A DNA stretch of 36,597 nucleotides, taken from contig PIXZ01000012.1 of the NCBI GenBank assembly GCA_003601605.1, forward strand, positions 1 through 36,597, written 5' to 3'. Positions 15,076 through 22,849 of the stretch are shown in pieces. The position numbers were made by a program, and so were the translations under genes. The stretch's first letter is position 1, and the number at the start of each line of letters is the position of its first letter. The DNA comes from Candidatus Bathyarchaeota archaeon (GTDB lineage Archaea; Thermoproteota; Bathyarchaeia; Bathyarchaeales; Bathycorpusculaceae). Under the pieces are notes generated by a model. That model had not been told where the DNA came from. It made no database searches and saw nothing but the letters and a program-made list of their open reading frames with translations.

Positions 15076-16364
15076 TGTCGGAGAGAGACTACAAGGAACT
15101 TTTTCAAATATTGGAAAATATATTCAAAGAGAAAAAGGAAGAATTTGTTCCCGGCAAAACCACCATACACTACGCATTAGCAGTGTATGACCATCAAGAA
15201 ATCTTTGCTGCACTGAAATCTTTGCTGTCTGGATGGTTTGGGATAGGAAGATATGCCAGCGAATTTGAAAAGCAGTTTTCAAACTTTCTAGGAACAAAAT
15301 ACTGCGTGTTAACAAATAGTGGCTCTTCAGCCAATTTACTTGCAGTAGAATCTCTCCAGCTTCCTAAGGGGGTAGAAGCCATTACGCCAGCAACAACTTT
15401 CCCAACAACTATAAATCCGCTGATTCAAAAGGGCATTAAACCAGTTTTAATGGACATTAACCCCTCCACATACAACGTTAATGCTTCCGAGCTGGAAGAA
15501 GCTTATTCGGAGAAGGTTAAACTCATCGTGCTTCCTCACACTTTGGGCAACCCGAACGAAATGGATTCCGTAATGGATTTTGCGGAAGAACACGACCTAT
15601 ATGTTATTGAAGATTCGTGTGATGCCTTAGGTTCAAAATACGATGGAAAATATGTTTCTACATTTGGAGACATAGGAACTTTCAGTTTTTACCCAGCTCA
15701 CCACATGACGATGGGTGAAGGAGGCGCCATAGTAACGAACAATGAAGAAATCTCTCTAACCGTAAGGTCTTTCAGAGATTGGGGAAGAGCCTGTGTATGT
15801 CCCATATGCAAAATTGCCCTAGACCCGAACGCCTATTGTCCGCTAAGATTTTCCCAAACCCCACTGCCAGATTACGACAGGCGATTCACATACATTAACA
15901 TAGGATACAACCTAAAACCTCTCGACCTTCAAGCAGCCATGGGCTTAGAACAGCTTAAAAAACTCCCGTTTTTCATCAGAAAAAGAAAGGAAAACTTTGA
16001 AAAATTGTATAGAGAACTATCCGCATTCGAAGACTACTTTATTCTACCCAAATCGTTACCTAAAGCCGAACCCTGCTGGTTTGCTTTTCCGCTAACTGTT
16101 AGAGAAAATGCTCCCTTCAAAAGAAGGGATATCGTGGACTTCCTTGAGAAACGTAAAATTGCCACAAGACCCCTCTTCGCTGGAAACATTTTACGACAAC
16201 CAGCCTACCAAAACGTCGACTTTCGAGTAGTCGGAAAGTTAGAAAACAGCGATAGGGTTATGACTTCATCCTTCTTTGTTGGGGTTCATCCAGCACTTAC
16301 AGAAGATATGATTACTTATATGGTGAATACTTTTGAAGAGTTTGTGAGGAAATTTAAGGAATAA
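15075..16364 (+). CDS. rfbH: RfbH/E1-type PLP and iron-sulfur 3-dehydratase (CDP-4-keto-6-deoxyhexose type)
   Basis: Removes the C3 hydroxyl of a 4-keto-6-deoxy nucleotide sugar on the way to 3,6-dideoxyhexoses. DegT/DnrJ/EryC1 aminotransferase fold, 429 residues. Where transaminases have the PLP Lys, this protein reads SFYPAHHMTMGEGG with His209, the hallmark of the E1 dehydratase. Cys 240, 242, 245 and 255 (CVCPIC followed by AYC) match the [2Fe-2S] ligands of E1. Other landmarks are TNSGSSANLLA, TPATTFPTTINPL, EDSCDALGSKYDG and YNLKPLDLQAAMG. In bacteria E1 works with a separate reductase (E3), which is not encoded here. Its ATG overlaps the upstream stop by one base. Confidence 0.9.
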   Translation: MSERDYKELFQILENIFKEKKEEFVPGKTTIHYALAVYDHQEIFAALKSLLSGWFGIGRYASEFEKQFSNFLGTKYCVLTNSGSSANLLAVESLQLPKGVEAITPATTFPTTINPLIQKGIKPVLMDINPSTYNVNASELEEAYSEKVKLIVLPHTLGNPNEMDSVMDFAEEHDLYVIEDSCDALGSKYDGKYVSTFGDIGTFSFYPAHHMTMGEGGAIVTNNEEISLTVRSFRDWGRACVCPICKIALDPNAYCPLRFSQTPLPDYDRRFTYINIGYNLKPLDLQAAMGLEQLKKLPFFIRKRKENFEKLYRELSAFEDYFILPKSLPKAEPCWFAFPLTVRENAPFKRRDIVDFLEKRKIATRPLFAGNILRQPAYQNVDFRVVGKLENSDRVMTSSFFVGVHPALTEDMITYMVNTFEEFVRKFKE

Positions 16365-16395
16365 ACTATTGAACTGCTTAGGGAGAGTGTTTACA

Positions 16396-17349
16396 TTGAA
16401 AATCTTGGTTATAGGCGGTATGGGGTTTGTTGGCAGCCACCTCTCTGAAGAATTCGTCAATACAGGTCATTCCGTTGTTATAGCGTCCAGAAGTAAAAAG
16501 AAAATACGAAATATTGCTAACATTATCGACCATGTTAAAATCGAATATGGCGATATTACCAATTACAAATGGCTTGAAACCATAATTTTAAAGCATAAAC
16601 CAGATGTGATTTTTCATCTTGCAGGGCAGCTTACCCATTATGAAGCTTTTGAAAATCCCCTTTACGATGTAGACGTGAACTCTAAAACAACCCTAGTGAT
16701 TTTGGAAACTCTTAGGAAGATGGAAAAACCTTGCCGCTTAATCTTAGGTAGCACTTTCTGGGTTGTTGGAAAACCAAAAACTTTACCCATAAACGAGGAA
16801 ACTCCATGTAACCCTTTAAACTTATACGCTGCGGATAGACTTGCCAGTGAACACTATTGCAGAATTTACAACCGTGTATATGGTTTAGACGCTCTCGTGA
16901 TGCGGCTTACAAACACTTTTGGACCAAGAGAACAATATAATAACCCGAGAAAAGCCGCCTTAAACTATCTGCTCTATAAGGGGTTTAAAGGAGAAACGGT
17001 GCCAATCTACGATGAGGGAAAATTTTTCAGAGATTACATATACATTTCTGATATAGTTTCTGCTGCAAAGGCGATTATGGAAAAAGGGAAAAGCGGAGAA
17101 ATCTATTTTGTTGGAACAAACACACCTACATGGTTTTACGACATTGGAAAATGGATTGAAGAGCTGACTCCGGGAAAAGTGGTTTACGTTGAATCGCCGG
17201 AATATCATAAAAAAATTGATGTGGGAAACATAGTTGTTGACAATACTAAGCTTAAAAAGTTAGGTTGGAATTGGAAAGTCCCTGTTAAAGAAGGGCTTAA
17301 GAAAACGTTAGAATATTATCAGCGTTTGGAGAAAAGTGAGCCGATTTAA
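16396..17349 (+). CDS. SDR-family sugar-nucleotide dehydratase/reductase with Arg in YxxxK
   Basis: The 317-residue protein begins MKILVIGGMGFVGSHLSEEF, an NAD(P)-binding Rossmann loop. It has DVIFHLAGQLTHYEAFENP, LILGSTFWVVG (Ser block), the catalytic region LYAADRLASEHYCRIYNRVYG, and RLTNTFGPREQYNNPR. The usual YxxxK is Y144 to R148. Candidate roles next to the E1-like dehydratase are 4,6-dehydration, 4-reduction or epimerisation of the sugar; sequence does not decide. I prefer TTG 16396 (GGGAG about ten bases upstream) over the in-frame TTG 16369, which adds nine residues before the Rossmann strand. Its stop overlaps the convergent glycosyltransferase gene by four bases. Confidence 0.82.
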   Translation: MKILVIGGMGFVGSHLSEEFVNTGHSVVIASRSKKKIRNIANIIDHVKIEYGDITNYKWLETIILKHKPDVIFHLAGQLTHYEAFENPLYDVDVNSKTTLVILETLRKMEKPCRLILGSTFWVVGKPKTLPINEETPCNPLNLYAADRLASEHYCRIYNRVYGLDALVMRLTNTFGPREQYNNPRKAALNYLLYKGFKGETVPIYDEGKFFRDYIYISDIVSAAKAIMEKGKSGEIYFVGTNTPTWFYDIGKWIEELTPGKVVYVESPEYHKKIDVGNIVVDNTKLKKLGWNWKVPVKEGLKKTLEYYQRLEKSEPI

Positions 17350-18166
17350 ATTTTGTAGTATAGAGGTTTGATGTTTGCAAGTTTTGTATAAGACTCTCTC
17401 GGACGTGCTAATGAACCAATTTTCTCTCTAACTCTTTGCCAAGCAAGATATTTAGAAAAAAGTCTTGACAATGGCTCATTATGAGAATGATAAACATTAA
17501 ATTTTGGCTCAACAACTATTTCATATCCCCTTGCCAACATTTCCAACGACCAGTCATAATCTTCTCCACCAAATTTTCTGGCGTAAGGAATCTTTTTAGG
17601 TAACAACTCATCGAAAGGATATTCCTTCCACAGCGACTTTCTGAAAATACAGTTCACGGTTGAAAAATAATTATCCTTAACATAAGCTCCGCTTTTTTCG
17701 TAAAGTTTGCACCATGAATTATAGGCTATTTTTTCCCAAAGGCTTCCATTCTTGTGAGGAACAAAGTATCCTGCAACACCAGCCACTCTTGGGTTCCGAA
17801 AATGAGCAACTCCACTTTCGAGCCATTCCTCAGAAAAAGGTAAAGAATGCCCATTGGTTATACAAACAAGCTCTCCACAAGCAACAGCAACTCCAATATT
17901 TGCAGAATAGGGATATGAAAATTCCTCATCCACTATGGGAACAAGCTTAAAAACGGTCTGATTTTGGAAAATCTTTTTTTTAGTATGCAACAAAAATTTT
18001 CTCATTTCACCTAATTTTTCCATTTTTCCTTAGAAGAAAAATTGTCCACAATTACAAATTCAACAGGCTGCAATGTCTGCTTAGCTATTCTTTTCAATAA
18101 CTCTTCTAAAAGAAATTCAATATCTCTTGTTCGAATAACAACTGAAACTTCAGATTTTCCAGTCAT
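17346..18166 (-). pseudogene. Family 2 glycosyltransferase split by a one-base frameshift
   Basis: Two frames together make one complete glycosyltransferase. The first (ATG 18166 to TAG 18011) gives 51 residues, MTGKSEVSVVIRTRDIEFLL through VEFVIVDNFSSKEK, a classic GT-A N terminus. The second (open from before 18023 to 17346) continues with SANIGVAVACGELVCITNGH, FRKSLWKEYPFDELLPKK and FGGEDYDWSLEMLARGYEIV. One extra base in the A5 run at 18023-18027 would join them as SSKEKMEKLGEM. There is no canonical slippery heptamer, so programmed frameshifting is unlikely. It is either a recent inactivation or a homopolymer sequencing error. It probably acts on the same surface glycan as its neighbours. 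Confidence 0.8.
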
Positions 18167-18202
18167 CCACACCCAGCAGTTAATTTTAAATGGTCTAATA
18201 CC

Positions 18203-18228
18203 TTCTGTAAATTTTAAAATTTACGGAA
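18203..18228. promoter_or_regulatory. 26-bp near-perfect palindrome between a glycosyltransferase and a radical SAM gene
   Basis: The core GTAAATTTTAAAATTTAC (18207-18224) is perfectly palindromic, with no spacer. Three further bases pair on each side with one mismatch (TTCT... against ...GGAA). It lies about 37 bases ahead of the leftward glycosyltransferase start, overlapping the position where its TATA box should be, and about 65 bases before the rightward radical SAM start. It could be an operator or a symmetric TATA region. Confidence 0.45.
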
Positions 18229-18291
18229 TTTAAGCTTATTATTATCGTGATTTTTGGGTAAAAAATTTAAACCAGACAAGAGAATAACCCA

Positions 18292-19374
18292 GTGGTCACG
18301 ACTTTGATTACCTTTGAAAAAGCTGCTAGAATTGCTTTGTTCTCTCTAATGCCCAATAGACCCTACCATGCGCAATGGATGATTACAAGAAAATGCAACT
18401 ATCGTTGCAAAGGATGTAATGTCTGGCAGGAACAAGATACTAAAGAATTGTCAACAGAAGAGATTAAGAAAGGTTTAGATATTCTTCGCGATTTAGGTGT
18501 TATTGAAATTGTTTTTTCTGGCGGAAACCCCCTTTTAAGAGAAGACATTGATGAAATTTTGGAATATGCCTCAAGATTTTTTGTAACAACAGTTTATGAC
18601 AATGGCAGCATGGCTGCCAAAAAAATTGATGCTTTACGCAACGTAGATTTTGTGGCAATTTCTCTTGACAGTTTAGACCCGGCAAAACAGGATTATATTA
18701 AAGGTGTTAAAGGTGCTTGGCATAACGCGATGGAAGCTATAGAAACACTTCATAAAAACGGTATACGAGTTGGCGTGTCACCGACAATATCGCAACTTAA
18801 CCTTTACGAAATTTTAGATCTTACTCGATACTTCTTAAGGAAGGAAATTCCTGTTTGGTATTGTTTATACTCTTATGATTGTGCTCCAGGTCAAAACCAA
18901 CTTTTTAAGATAGGAAAGAAAAATGATGAATTCACTATAACCGATTATGAAGCTATGGTGAATCTTTGCGACTCGCTGATTGCGTTGAAAAAGAAAAATA
19001 ACAACATTCTTATCACCTCTCAGATATTAAACGCTGTCAAAAACCTTTACTTGACAGGAGAAAGAACTTGGAAGTGTAAGGCGCTCAAAAGCTTCTTTAT
19101 TATAGATCATAGGGGCAGAGTTGCTGGATGTCACGTGCAAGATCCGGTGGCTTCCATCTTTGATTTACCTAAAATGTGGGATTCTCCGAAATTTAAGGAA
19201 TTGCGTAAAAAGTACAGGGAATGCAATCGATGCACTTATCTTTGCTATATTTTTTACTCTTTGCATGGAAGTGTTAAAGGAAACTTTCAAATTGCGGAAG
19301 AAAATTGGAGAAGCGCAAAACTGTTCTTAAAGGGAGATAGTGTTAAGTTTCCAGGTTTGGTAAAAACGCGATAA
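18292..19374 (+). CDS. Radical SAM protein with C-terminal cysteine cluster
   Basis: Uses a [4Fe-4S] cluster and S-adenosylmethionine for radical chemistry. The cluster motif CNYRCKGC supplies C35, C39 and C42. FSGGNPLLREDID is the GGE-like SAM-binding region, and FVAISLDSLDP is a later barrel strand. The last third has extra Cys residues (WKCKALKSF, VAGCHVQD, CNRCTYLC), resembling SPASM/Twitch-type extensions that hold further clusters. The 360-residue length fits such proteins. The GTG start has no ribosome binding site and lies about 25 bases after a TATA-like AAAAAATTTAAA (18259-18270), so the message is probably leaderless. The substrate is unknown; the setting suggests glycan or lipid modification. 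Its 3' end overlaps the next convergent gene by 32 bases. Confidence 0.85.
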   Translation: MVTTLITFEKAARIALFSLMPNRPYHAQWMITRKCNYRCKGCNVWQEQDTKELSTEEIKKGLDILRDLGVIEIVFSGGNPLLREDIDEILEYASRFFVTTVYDNGSMAAKKIDALRNVDFVAISLDSLDPAKQDYIKGVKGAWHNAMEAIETLHKNGIRVGVSPTISQLNLYEILDLTRYFLRKEIPVWYCLYSYDCAPGQNQLFKIGKKNDEFTITDYEAMVNLCDSLIALKKKNNNILITSQILNAVKNLYLTGERTWKCKALKSFFIIDHRGRVAGCHVQDPVASIFDLPKMWDSPKFKELRKKYRECNRCTYLCYIFYSLHGSVKGNFQIAEENWRSAKLFLKGDSVKFPGLVKTR

Positions 19375-19615
19375 TGTCTGCAACTCTCTTAATTATGGTT
19401 TGATCGGGTTTTGATATTTCTTTTTCAAGGTTCGCGAGAAAGGTTGCTTCAAATGGTTTGAAGCGTTGAGACGGAATGATGTTCTCTTCCATTATTTTTC
19501 TTGGTCCTGCGTCTTTTGGTTTTTTTAGTTCGAGTAATGCTGGTAGAAGCATGATTAGTATGAGGGTTGAAGCTCCGAAAAAAAGCAACAAGACCGTTGT
19601 CGGATTCGGAATCAT
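19343..19615 (-). CDS. Small single-helix membrane protein downstream of a membrane glycosyltransferase
   Basis: The 90-residue product begins MIPNPTTVLLLFFGASTLIL, an N-terminal membrane helix running to about residue 28. A cytoplasmic-type basic and acidic tail follows (ELKKPKDAGPRKIMEENI, ISKPDQTIIKRVADIIAFL). The ATG overlaps the stop of the processive glycosyltransferase by four bases (19612-19615), so the two are translationally coupled, and it may be an accessory subunit. It converges with the radical SAM gene and overlaps its last 32 bases. No family recognised. Confidence 0.6.
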   Translation of the reverse strand: MIPNPTTVLLLFFGASTLILIMLLPALLELKKPKDAGPRKIMEENIIPSQRFKPFEATFLANLEKEISKPDQTIIKRVADIIAFLPNLET

Positions 19616-20922
19616 ACATTATCTTTTGATATTTTGCTAATGTTCGTAATATAACAGTTTCCATTTCCAGAATGATTTGTTTTTTCCCAATGATTACTGT
19701 TTTTTCTCGCGATTTTGGATAGGGTTAAGTCTACCAAAGCCTTGGTGCATATGAAGGTGTTTATAAGAAAAGTGAAAATTAACAACGGTATGAGCCATTG
19801 CGCTCTAGTTCTACCATCCAAGTAAGCTCCTATCCCTATTTCGAAAAAGGGTGCAAAATTTCCAACAGAACTGTAAAGCATTATTGGCAAGATGTTCAAA
19901 AAATTGTGTGACCATTGTGGCTGTTCTATTGAAAAGAGTGAAATGATCAGAATCCATGAAAGAAGCACAAGTATAGGCATAAAATAAACATTCAGCAATA
20001 ACAGTCCATCGGCTTTTTCTCTTAATGTTAAATTTTTGCTTTTTAGAACTTTCAGCCAGTGTTTGAAGAAAGTTTGCATATGGCCTTTAGCCCATCTGTA
20101 TCTTTGCTTCCAATAGTCACGCCAGTTTTCCACAGCTTCTTCGTAGCATTCTGCATCTTCAACATAGCGAACCTTATAACCTGCAAGGTAAACTTGAAAA
20201 GTTAAGTCTGTGTCTTCCGCTAAGATGAATTCATCCCATCCTCCCAGAGATTCCAGAAGACTACGTCTGAAGCCTCCAACCGTGCCGCCGAACTGGGGAA
20301 TAAGTCCAAGATAATCGCGGGCTTTTTGGTCAACGCGGTATCCGCCGATTCTTTCTAGAGCCACAAAACGTGTTACAATGTTCTGTGGTTCGTTTAAAAC
20401 GGTTACTCTCCCTTGAACTGCTCCAACTTTTGGGTCTATAAATTCTCTTGTCAATTTTTCTACAATATCTCTTTGGGGATAATAATCAGCGTCAAAGCAA
20501 AGTATTATCTCACCTGTGGCGTGTTTCAGCCCTGCATTCAAGGCTGCTGCTTTTCCTCTTCCACCTTCTTTTTTGTTTCTATGTAAAACTTTAATGTGGT
20601 TGAAGTTTTTCGCATATTTTTCAGTTATTTCCCCTGTGCTATCCGTGGAGGCGTCATCTATAACAATTATTTGTGTTTTGTCTTCGGGATATGTTAGTTC
20701 CGTCAATCTGTCTAATAATCTGCCTATAACGTTTTCTTCATTATGTGCTGGGACTAGTATTGAAACTGTGGGCTTGAAGTTTAAGGCTGCTGCTTTTTCA
20801 TTTTTTCCGTGTTTTCGGGTATTTTTTAGAACAGTAAGCGTGAAAATGTAATGTCTAATAAGGTAAGCAATCATTAAGCCTGTTAAAAGTAGGAGGAGTA
20901 GATTTAAGATTTCAACTATCAA
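19612..20922 (-). CDS. Processive membrane glycosyltransferase, family 2 (cellulose/hyaluronan synthase-like)
   Basis: Polymerises or transfers sugars at the membrane. The 436-residue protein has one N-terminal helix (1-30), a GT-A domain, and three or four C-terminal helices from about 310. Motifs: VSILVPAHNEENVIGRLLDRL at 53-73, VIDDASTDST, GKAAALNAGL, the metal-binding FDADYYP (D144, D146), EDTDL at 236-240 (catalytic Asp region) and QRYRW at 273-277, the QxxRW signature of processive synthases. It sits second in a three-gene unit: its start overlaps the membrane protein gene upstream by 11 bases, and its stop overlaps the small membrane protein gene downstream by four. The product glycan is unknown. 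Confidence 0.9.
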   Translation of the reverse strand: MIVEILNLLLLLLTGLMIAYLIRHYIFTLTVLKNTRKHGKNEKAAALNFKPTVSILVPAHNEENVIGRLLDRLTELTYPEDKTQIIVIDDASTDSTGEITEKYAKNFNHIKVLHRNKKEGGRGKAAALNAGLKHATGEIILCFDADYYPQRDIVEKLTREFIDPKVGAVQGRVTVLNEPQNIVTRFVALERIGGYRVDQKARDYLGLIPQFGGTVGGFRRSLLESLGGWDEFILAEDTDLTFQVYLAGYKVRYVEDAECYEEAVENWRDYWKQRYRWAKGHMQTFFKHWLKVLKSKNLTLREKADGLLLLNVYFMPILVLLSWILIISLFSIEQPQWSHNFLNILPIMLYSSVGNFAPFFEIGIGAYLDGRTRAQWLIPLLIFTFLINTFICTKALVDLTLSKIARKNSNHWEKTNHSGNGNCYITNISKISKDNV

Positions 20923-21310
20923 TTTCGCTTACTCCTCTCTCCGAACTAGCTAATATTGTCAAGCTTAATGACCAGAACGAAACAATCCATAAAAAATTCA
21001 ATATAGGATTTAAAATAGACCATAAAATGTTGAAAAAATTTTCGAGATAATATGCTGCTGTAATGGCAAATAGAGAGAAAATCGTGTTCCATATAAGACC
21101 GGTAAAGTTGCCTATTAGTAGCATAAGCAGTTTTTTCTTTAATGTCCCATTTAATGGAAAAGTTAAAGCGACAAATAGAAAGTTAAATATTACAAGCATG
21201 ACCGCTGTTTCTCCAAAGAAGTTATTTTGAGATATGAAAATGTATGAAGCAATGGTTCCAGCGAGAATTCCGATGATTAAATGGTCAATTCTAATAGACT
21301 GTTTGCCCAT
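20912..21310 (-). CDS. Small polytopic membrane protein (132 aa), function unknown
   Basis: Begins MGKQSIRIDHLIIGILAGTI and carries about four membrane helices, with a short basic loop (LNGTLKKKLLMLL) in the middle and a polar C terminus (SSERGVSEIDS). It is the first gene of a three-gene unit. Its 3' end overlaps the start of the processive glycosyltransferase gene by 11 bases, and TATA-like sequence (TATAAGTATAATC) lies 20-40 bases upstream. It may be a partner or export component for the glycosyltransferase. I do not recognise the family. Confidence 0.65.
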   Translation of the reverse strand: MGKQSIRIDHLIIGILAGTIASYIFISQNNFFGETAVMLVIFNFLFVALTFPLNGTLKKKLLMLLIGNFTGLIWNTIFSLFAITAAYYLENFFNILWSILNPILNFLWIVSFWSLSLTILASSERGVSEIDS

Positions 21311-21416
21311 CCGCGCCTACATCCCTTTAGCTTATAGATTATACTTATAGAAAAACAATCTAGAAGATTACTCTATCAATGTTTTTAAAATTTGCGCAAA
21401 AACCAGTTAATTTGTA
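21311..21416 (-). promoter_or_regulatory. Intergenic region: possible terminator after the ribosomal operon, then promoter of the membrane glycosyltransferase unit
   Basis: Reading leftward after the CMP kinase stop there are two T-rich runs (GGTTTTTGCG and TTGTTTTTC), the kind of oligo-T that ends archaeal transcripts. They are followed by TATAAGTATAATC about 25-40 bases before ATG 21310. So transcription probably ends and restarts here. No strong hairpin is seen. Confidence 0.3.
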
Positions 21417-22007
21417 CTAACAATCTTCAGAGCAGAATACAACATTGTCTATAACTTTGCATAAAATTTCGAAGACCTCTTTTGCTTCTAGGTTTTCAGT
21501 ATCCAAAATCAAATGGAAGGGAGTAAAATCTTCTCCTAACTTAAAACCATAAAGTTTATGATAAATAGATCGCGTTTCTTTCTCTTTTGTTCTTAAAGCT
21601 TTTAATGCCTCATCAATGCCGATGTTATCTCTTTTTGCTACTCTTTCAGCTCTTTTTTCTATTGAAGCTTCTAACCATATTTTAAAACCTTTTTTAAGAA
21701 GCCAAGGCATGGTCCAACTATCCAAAATAACGTTTCCTTCTTTCGCCACCTTCAAGAGTTCTTCATCAACCTTTTTGTCAAATTTTAGATTTGCCTTTCG
21801 TTTCTCTAGAAAGCTTATTCCTTCGCTACTTTCCCACCATCCATGTTCCCGTGGTTTATGTCCTTCTTTTATTGCAAGTGCCTTTAATGCGTCTCCGCCT
21901 GAGTAATATTTTAACCTGTATTTTTTTGCAAGTTTTTTTGCAACAGTACTTTTTCCACTTCCAGCCATTCCACAAATGCATATTACTGGACGCTTATTTT
22001 TCGGCAT
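21417..22007 (-). CDS. cmk: Cytidylate kinase, archaeal type
   Basis: Phosphorylates CMP/dCMP with ATP. The 196-residue protein has a P-loop CGMAGSGKST at 12-21, SGGDALKALA (nucleotide-monophosphate side), KVDEELLKVAKEGNVILDSW and a lid region with KRAERVAKRDNIGIDEAL. It sits last in the long leftward cluster, after eL34, as in many archaea where secY, adk, DUF106, eL34 and cmk are neighbours. The segment HKPREHGWWESSEGIS differs from the shorter euryarchaeal form I recall, so other small-molecule or nucleotide kinases of this superfamily remain possible, but the context favours cmk. Confidence 0.8.
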   Translation of the reverse strand: MPKNKRPVICICGMAGSGKSTVAKKLAKKYRLKYYSGGDALKALAIKEGHKPREHGWWESSEGISFLEKRKANLKFDKKVDEELLKVAKEGNVILDSWTMPWLLKKGFKIWLEASIEKRAERVAKRDNIGIDEALKALRTKEKETRSIYHKLYGFKLGEDFTPFHLILDTENLEAKEVFEILCKVIDNVVFCSEDC

Positions 22008-22022
22008 TTGTTTTCCTCAAAA

Positions 22023-22295
22023 TTAAGCTAAAGCTCTTGCTGCTTGTTTTATTGCGTCTTTTAAACATTTTGGGCATATTTTTCCGCCGTATAAGCGCCA
22101 TATTCTCTTTTTAGTGTAGTTAAGTTTACGCGTTTCCGTTGCGTCTAAACGTGGTATTCCAGATAAGGGTTTTTTGCATAAAAAGCAAAGAGCTGTAGAA
22201 GTTTTCTCTTTTTTGTAGTGGGTTTTTGTTTTTCCGCCGGGAACCGTGGTTTTTATTTGTTTTTTGCTTCTTGTGCGTAGATGTGGCTGGGGCAT
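22023..22295 (-). CDS. rpl34e: Ribosomal protein eL34
   Basis: Large-subunit ribosomal protein found in archaea and eukaryotes. The 90-residue product begins MPQPHLRTRSKKQIKTTVPG and carries a zinc ribbon: CFLCKKPLSGIPRL, then GGKICPKCLKDAI. The frame is open much further upstream, to 22457, but that part is antisense-like and overlaps the DUF106 gene; ATG 22295 gives the standard length and has GGAAGTG ahead. It follows the insertase homologue by 11 bases and precedes cmk by 15. Confidence 0.93.
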   Translation of the reverse strand: MPQPHLRTRSKKQIKTTVPGGKTKTHYKKEKTSTALCFLCKKPLSGIPRLDATETRKLNYTKKRIWRLYGGKICPKCLKDAIKQAARALA

Positions 22296-22306
22296 TTTTT
22301 CACTTC

Positions 22307-22783
22307 CTACTCTATTGGCATCATGCCTAACAAACGTGAGGCCAATATTCCAAATAGAGAGGACACAATAAAATACCAGTAGAAAATGGTGATGCCTCCG
22401 ATTCCTGGGATGTATGCGACGGGGTTTGCCCCATAAAGAGGTAATAATACGAGCCACCAGACGAGAAGGTAAAGGAATGGAATGGCGAACATGATTAGTT
22501 GGGGTTTAGCCATTTTTTTCTGCATGTTCATAATTTGGGGTTCTTTTTTCTTAATTTTTTCCATAAGTTTTTTATCCTTAGTGCGCAGAGCTTGTCTTGT
22601 TAGGGATTGATATTCAGCAATTTCCTTCTGCATAATTCTATATTGTTTCCAACCTACAAGACGGTTTATCAAGAAACGGTTTATAGAGGAGTTGGCGAAG
22701 GAAATGAGTGCACATATAATCATTATAGCTACTGTTGCTCCCGGGGCTTGAGGCATTAACAACCATTCAAGGGGGTTCACCAT
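22307..22783 (-). CDS. EMC3/DUF106 membrane insertase homologue (Oxa1 superfamily)
   Basis: Archaeal member of the Oxa1/YidC/EMC3 family, thought to help insert membrane proteins alongside SecYEG. The 158-residue protein has an N-terminal helix (GATVAIMIICALISFANSSI), a basic and amphipathic cytoplasmic coiled coil (NRLVGWKQYRIMQKEIAEYQ onward to KKEPQIMNMQKKMAKPQ), then two more helices (LIMFAIPFLYLLVWWLVLLP and IFYWYFIVSSLFGILASRL). Length and topology fit. It lies 66 bases downstream of secY, which supports a role in co-translational membrane insertion. Confidence 0.88.
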   Translation of the reverse strand: MVNPLEWLLMPQAPGATVAIMIICALISFANSSINRFLINRLVGWKQYRIMQKEIAEYQSLTRQALRTKDKKLMEKIKKKEPQIMNMQKKMAKPQLIMFAIPFLYLLVWWLVLLPLYGANPVAYIPGIGGITIFYWYFIVSSLFGILASRLLGMMPIE

Positions 22784-22849
22784 TCTCTTCCTCCAATTAT
22801 TCCGACTAGTTTCTCTTTTACAACATTGATATTAATAACTATTTTTGCG

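Noticed and set aside
15075-16364. Lys-to-His in the PLP motif of the DegT-fold protein as a new defect
   Set aside because: His at this position with four iron-sulfur Cys is the known signature of E1/RfbH dehydratases, so it is expected rather than novel.
18011-18030. Programmed -1 frameshifting in the glycosyltransferase
   Set aside because: The A5 run does not form a canonical X-XXY-YYZ slippery heptamer in the reading frame, and no downstream stimulatory structure is obvious.
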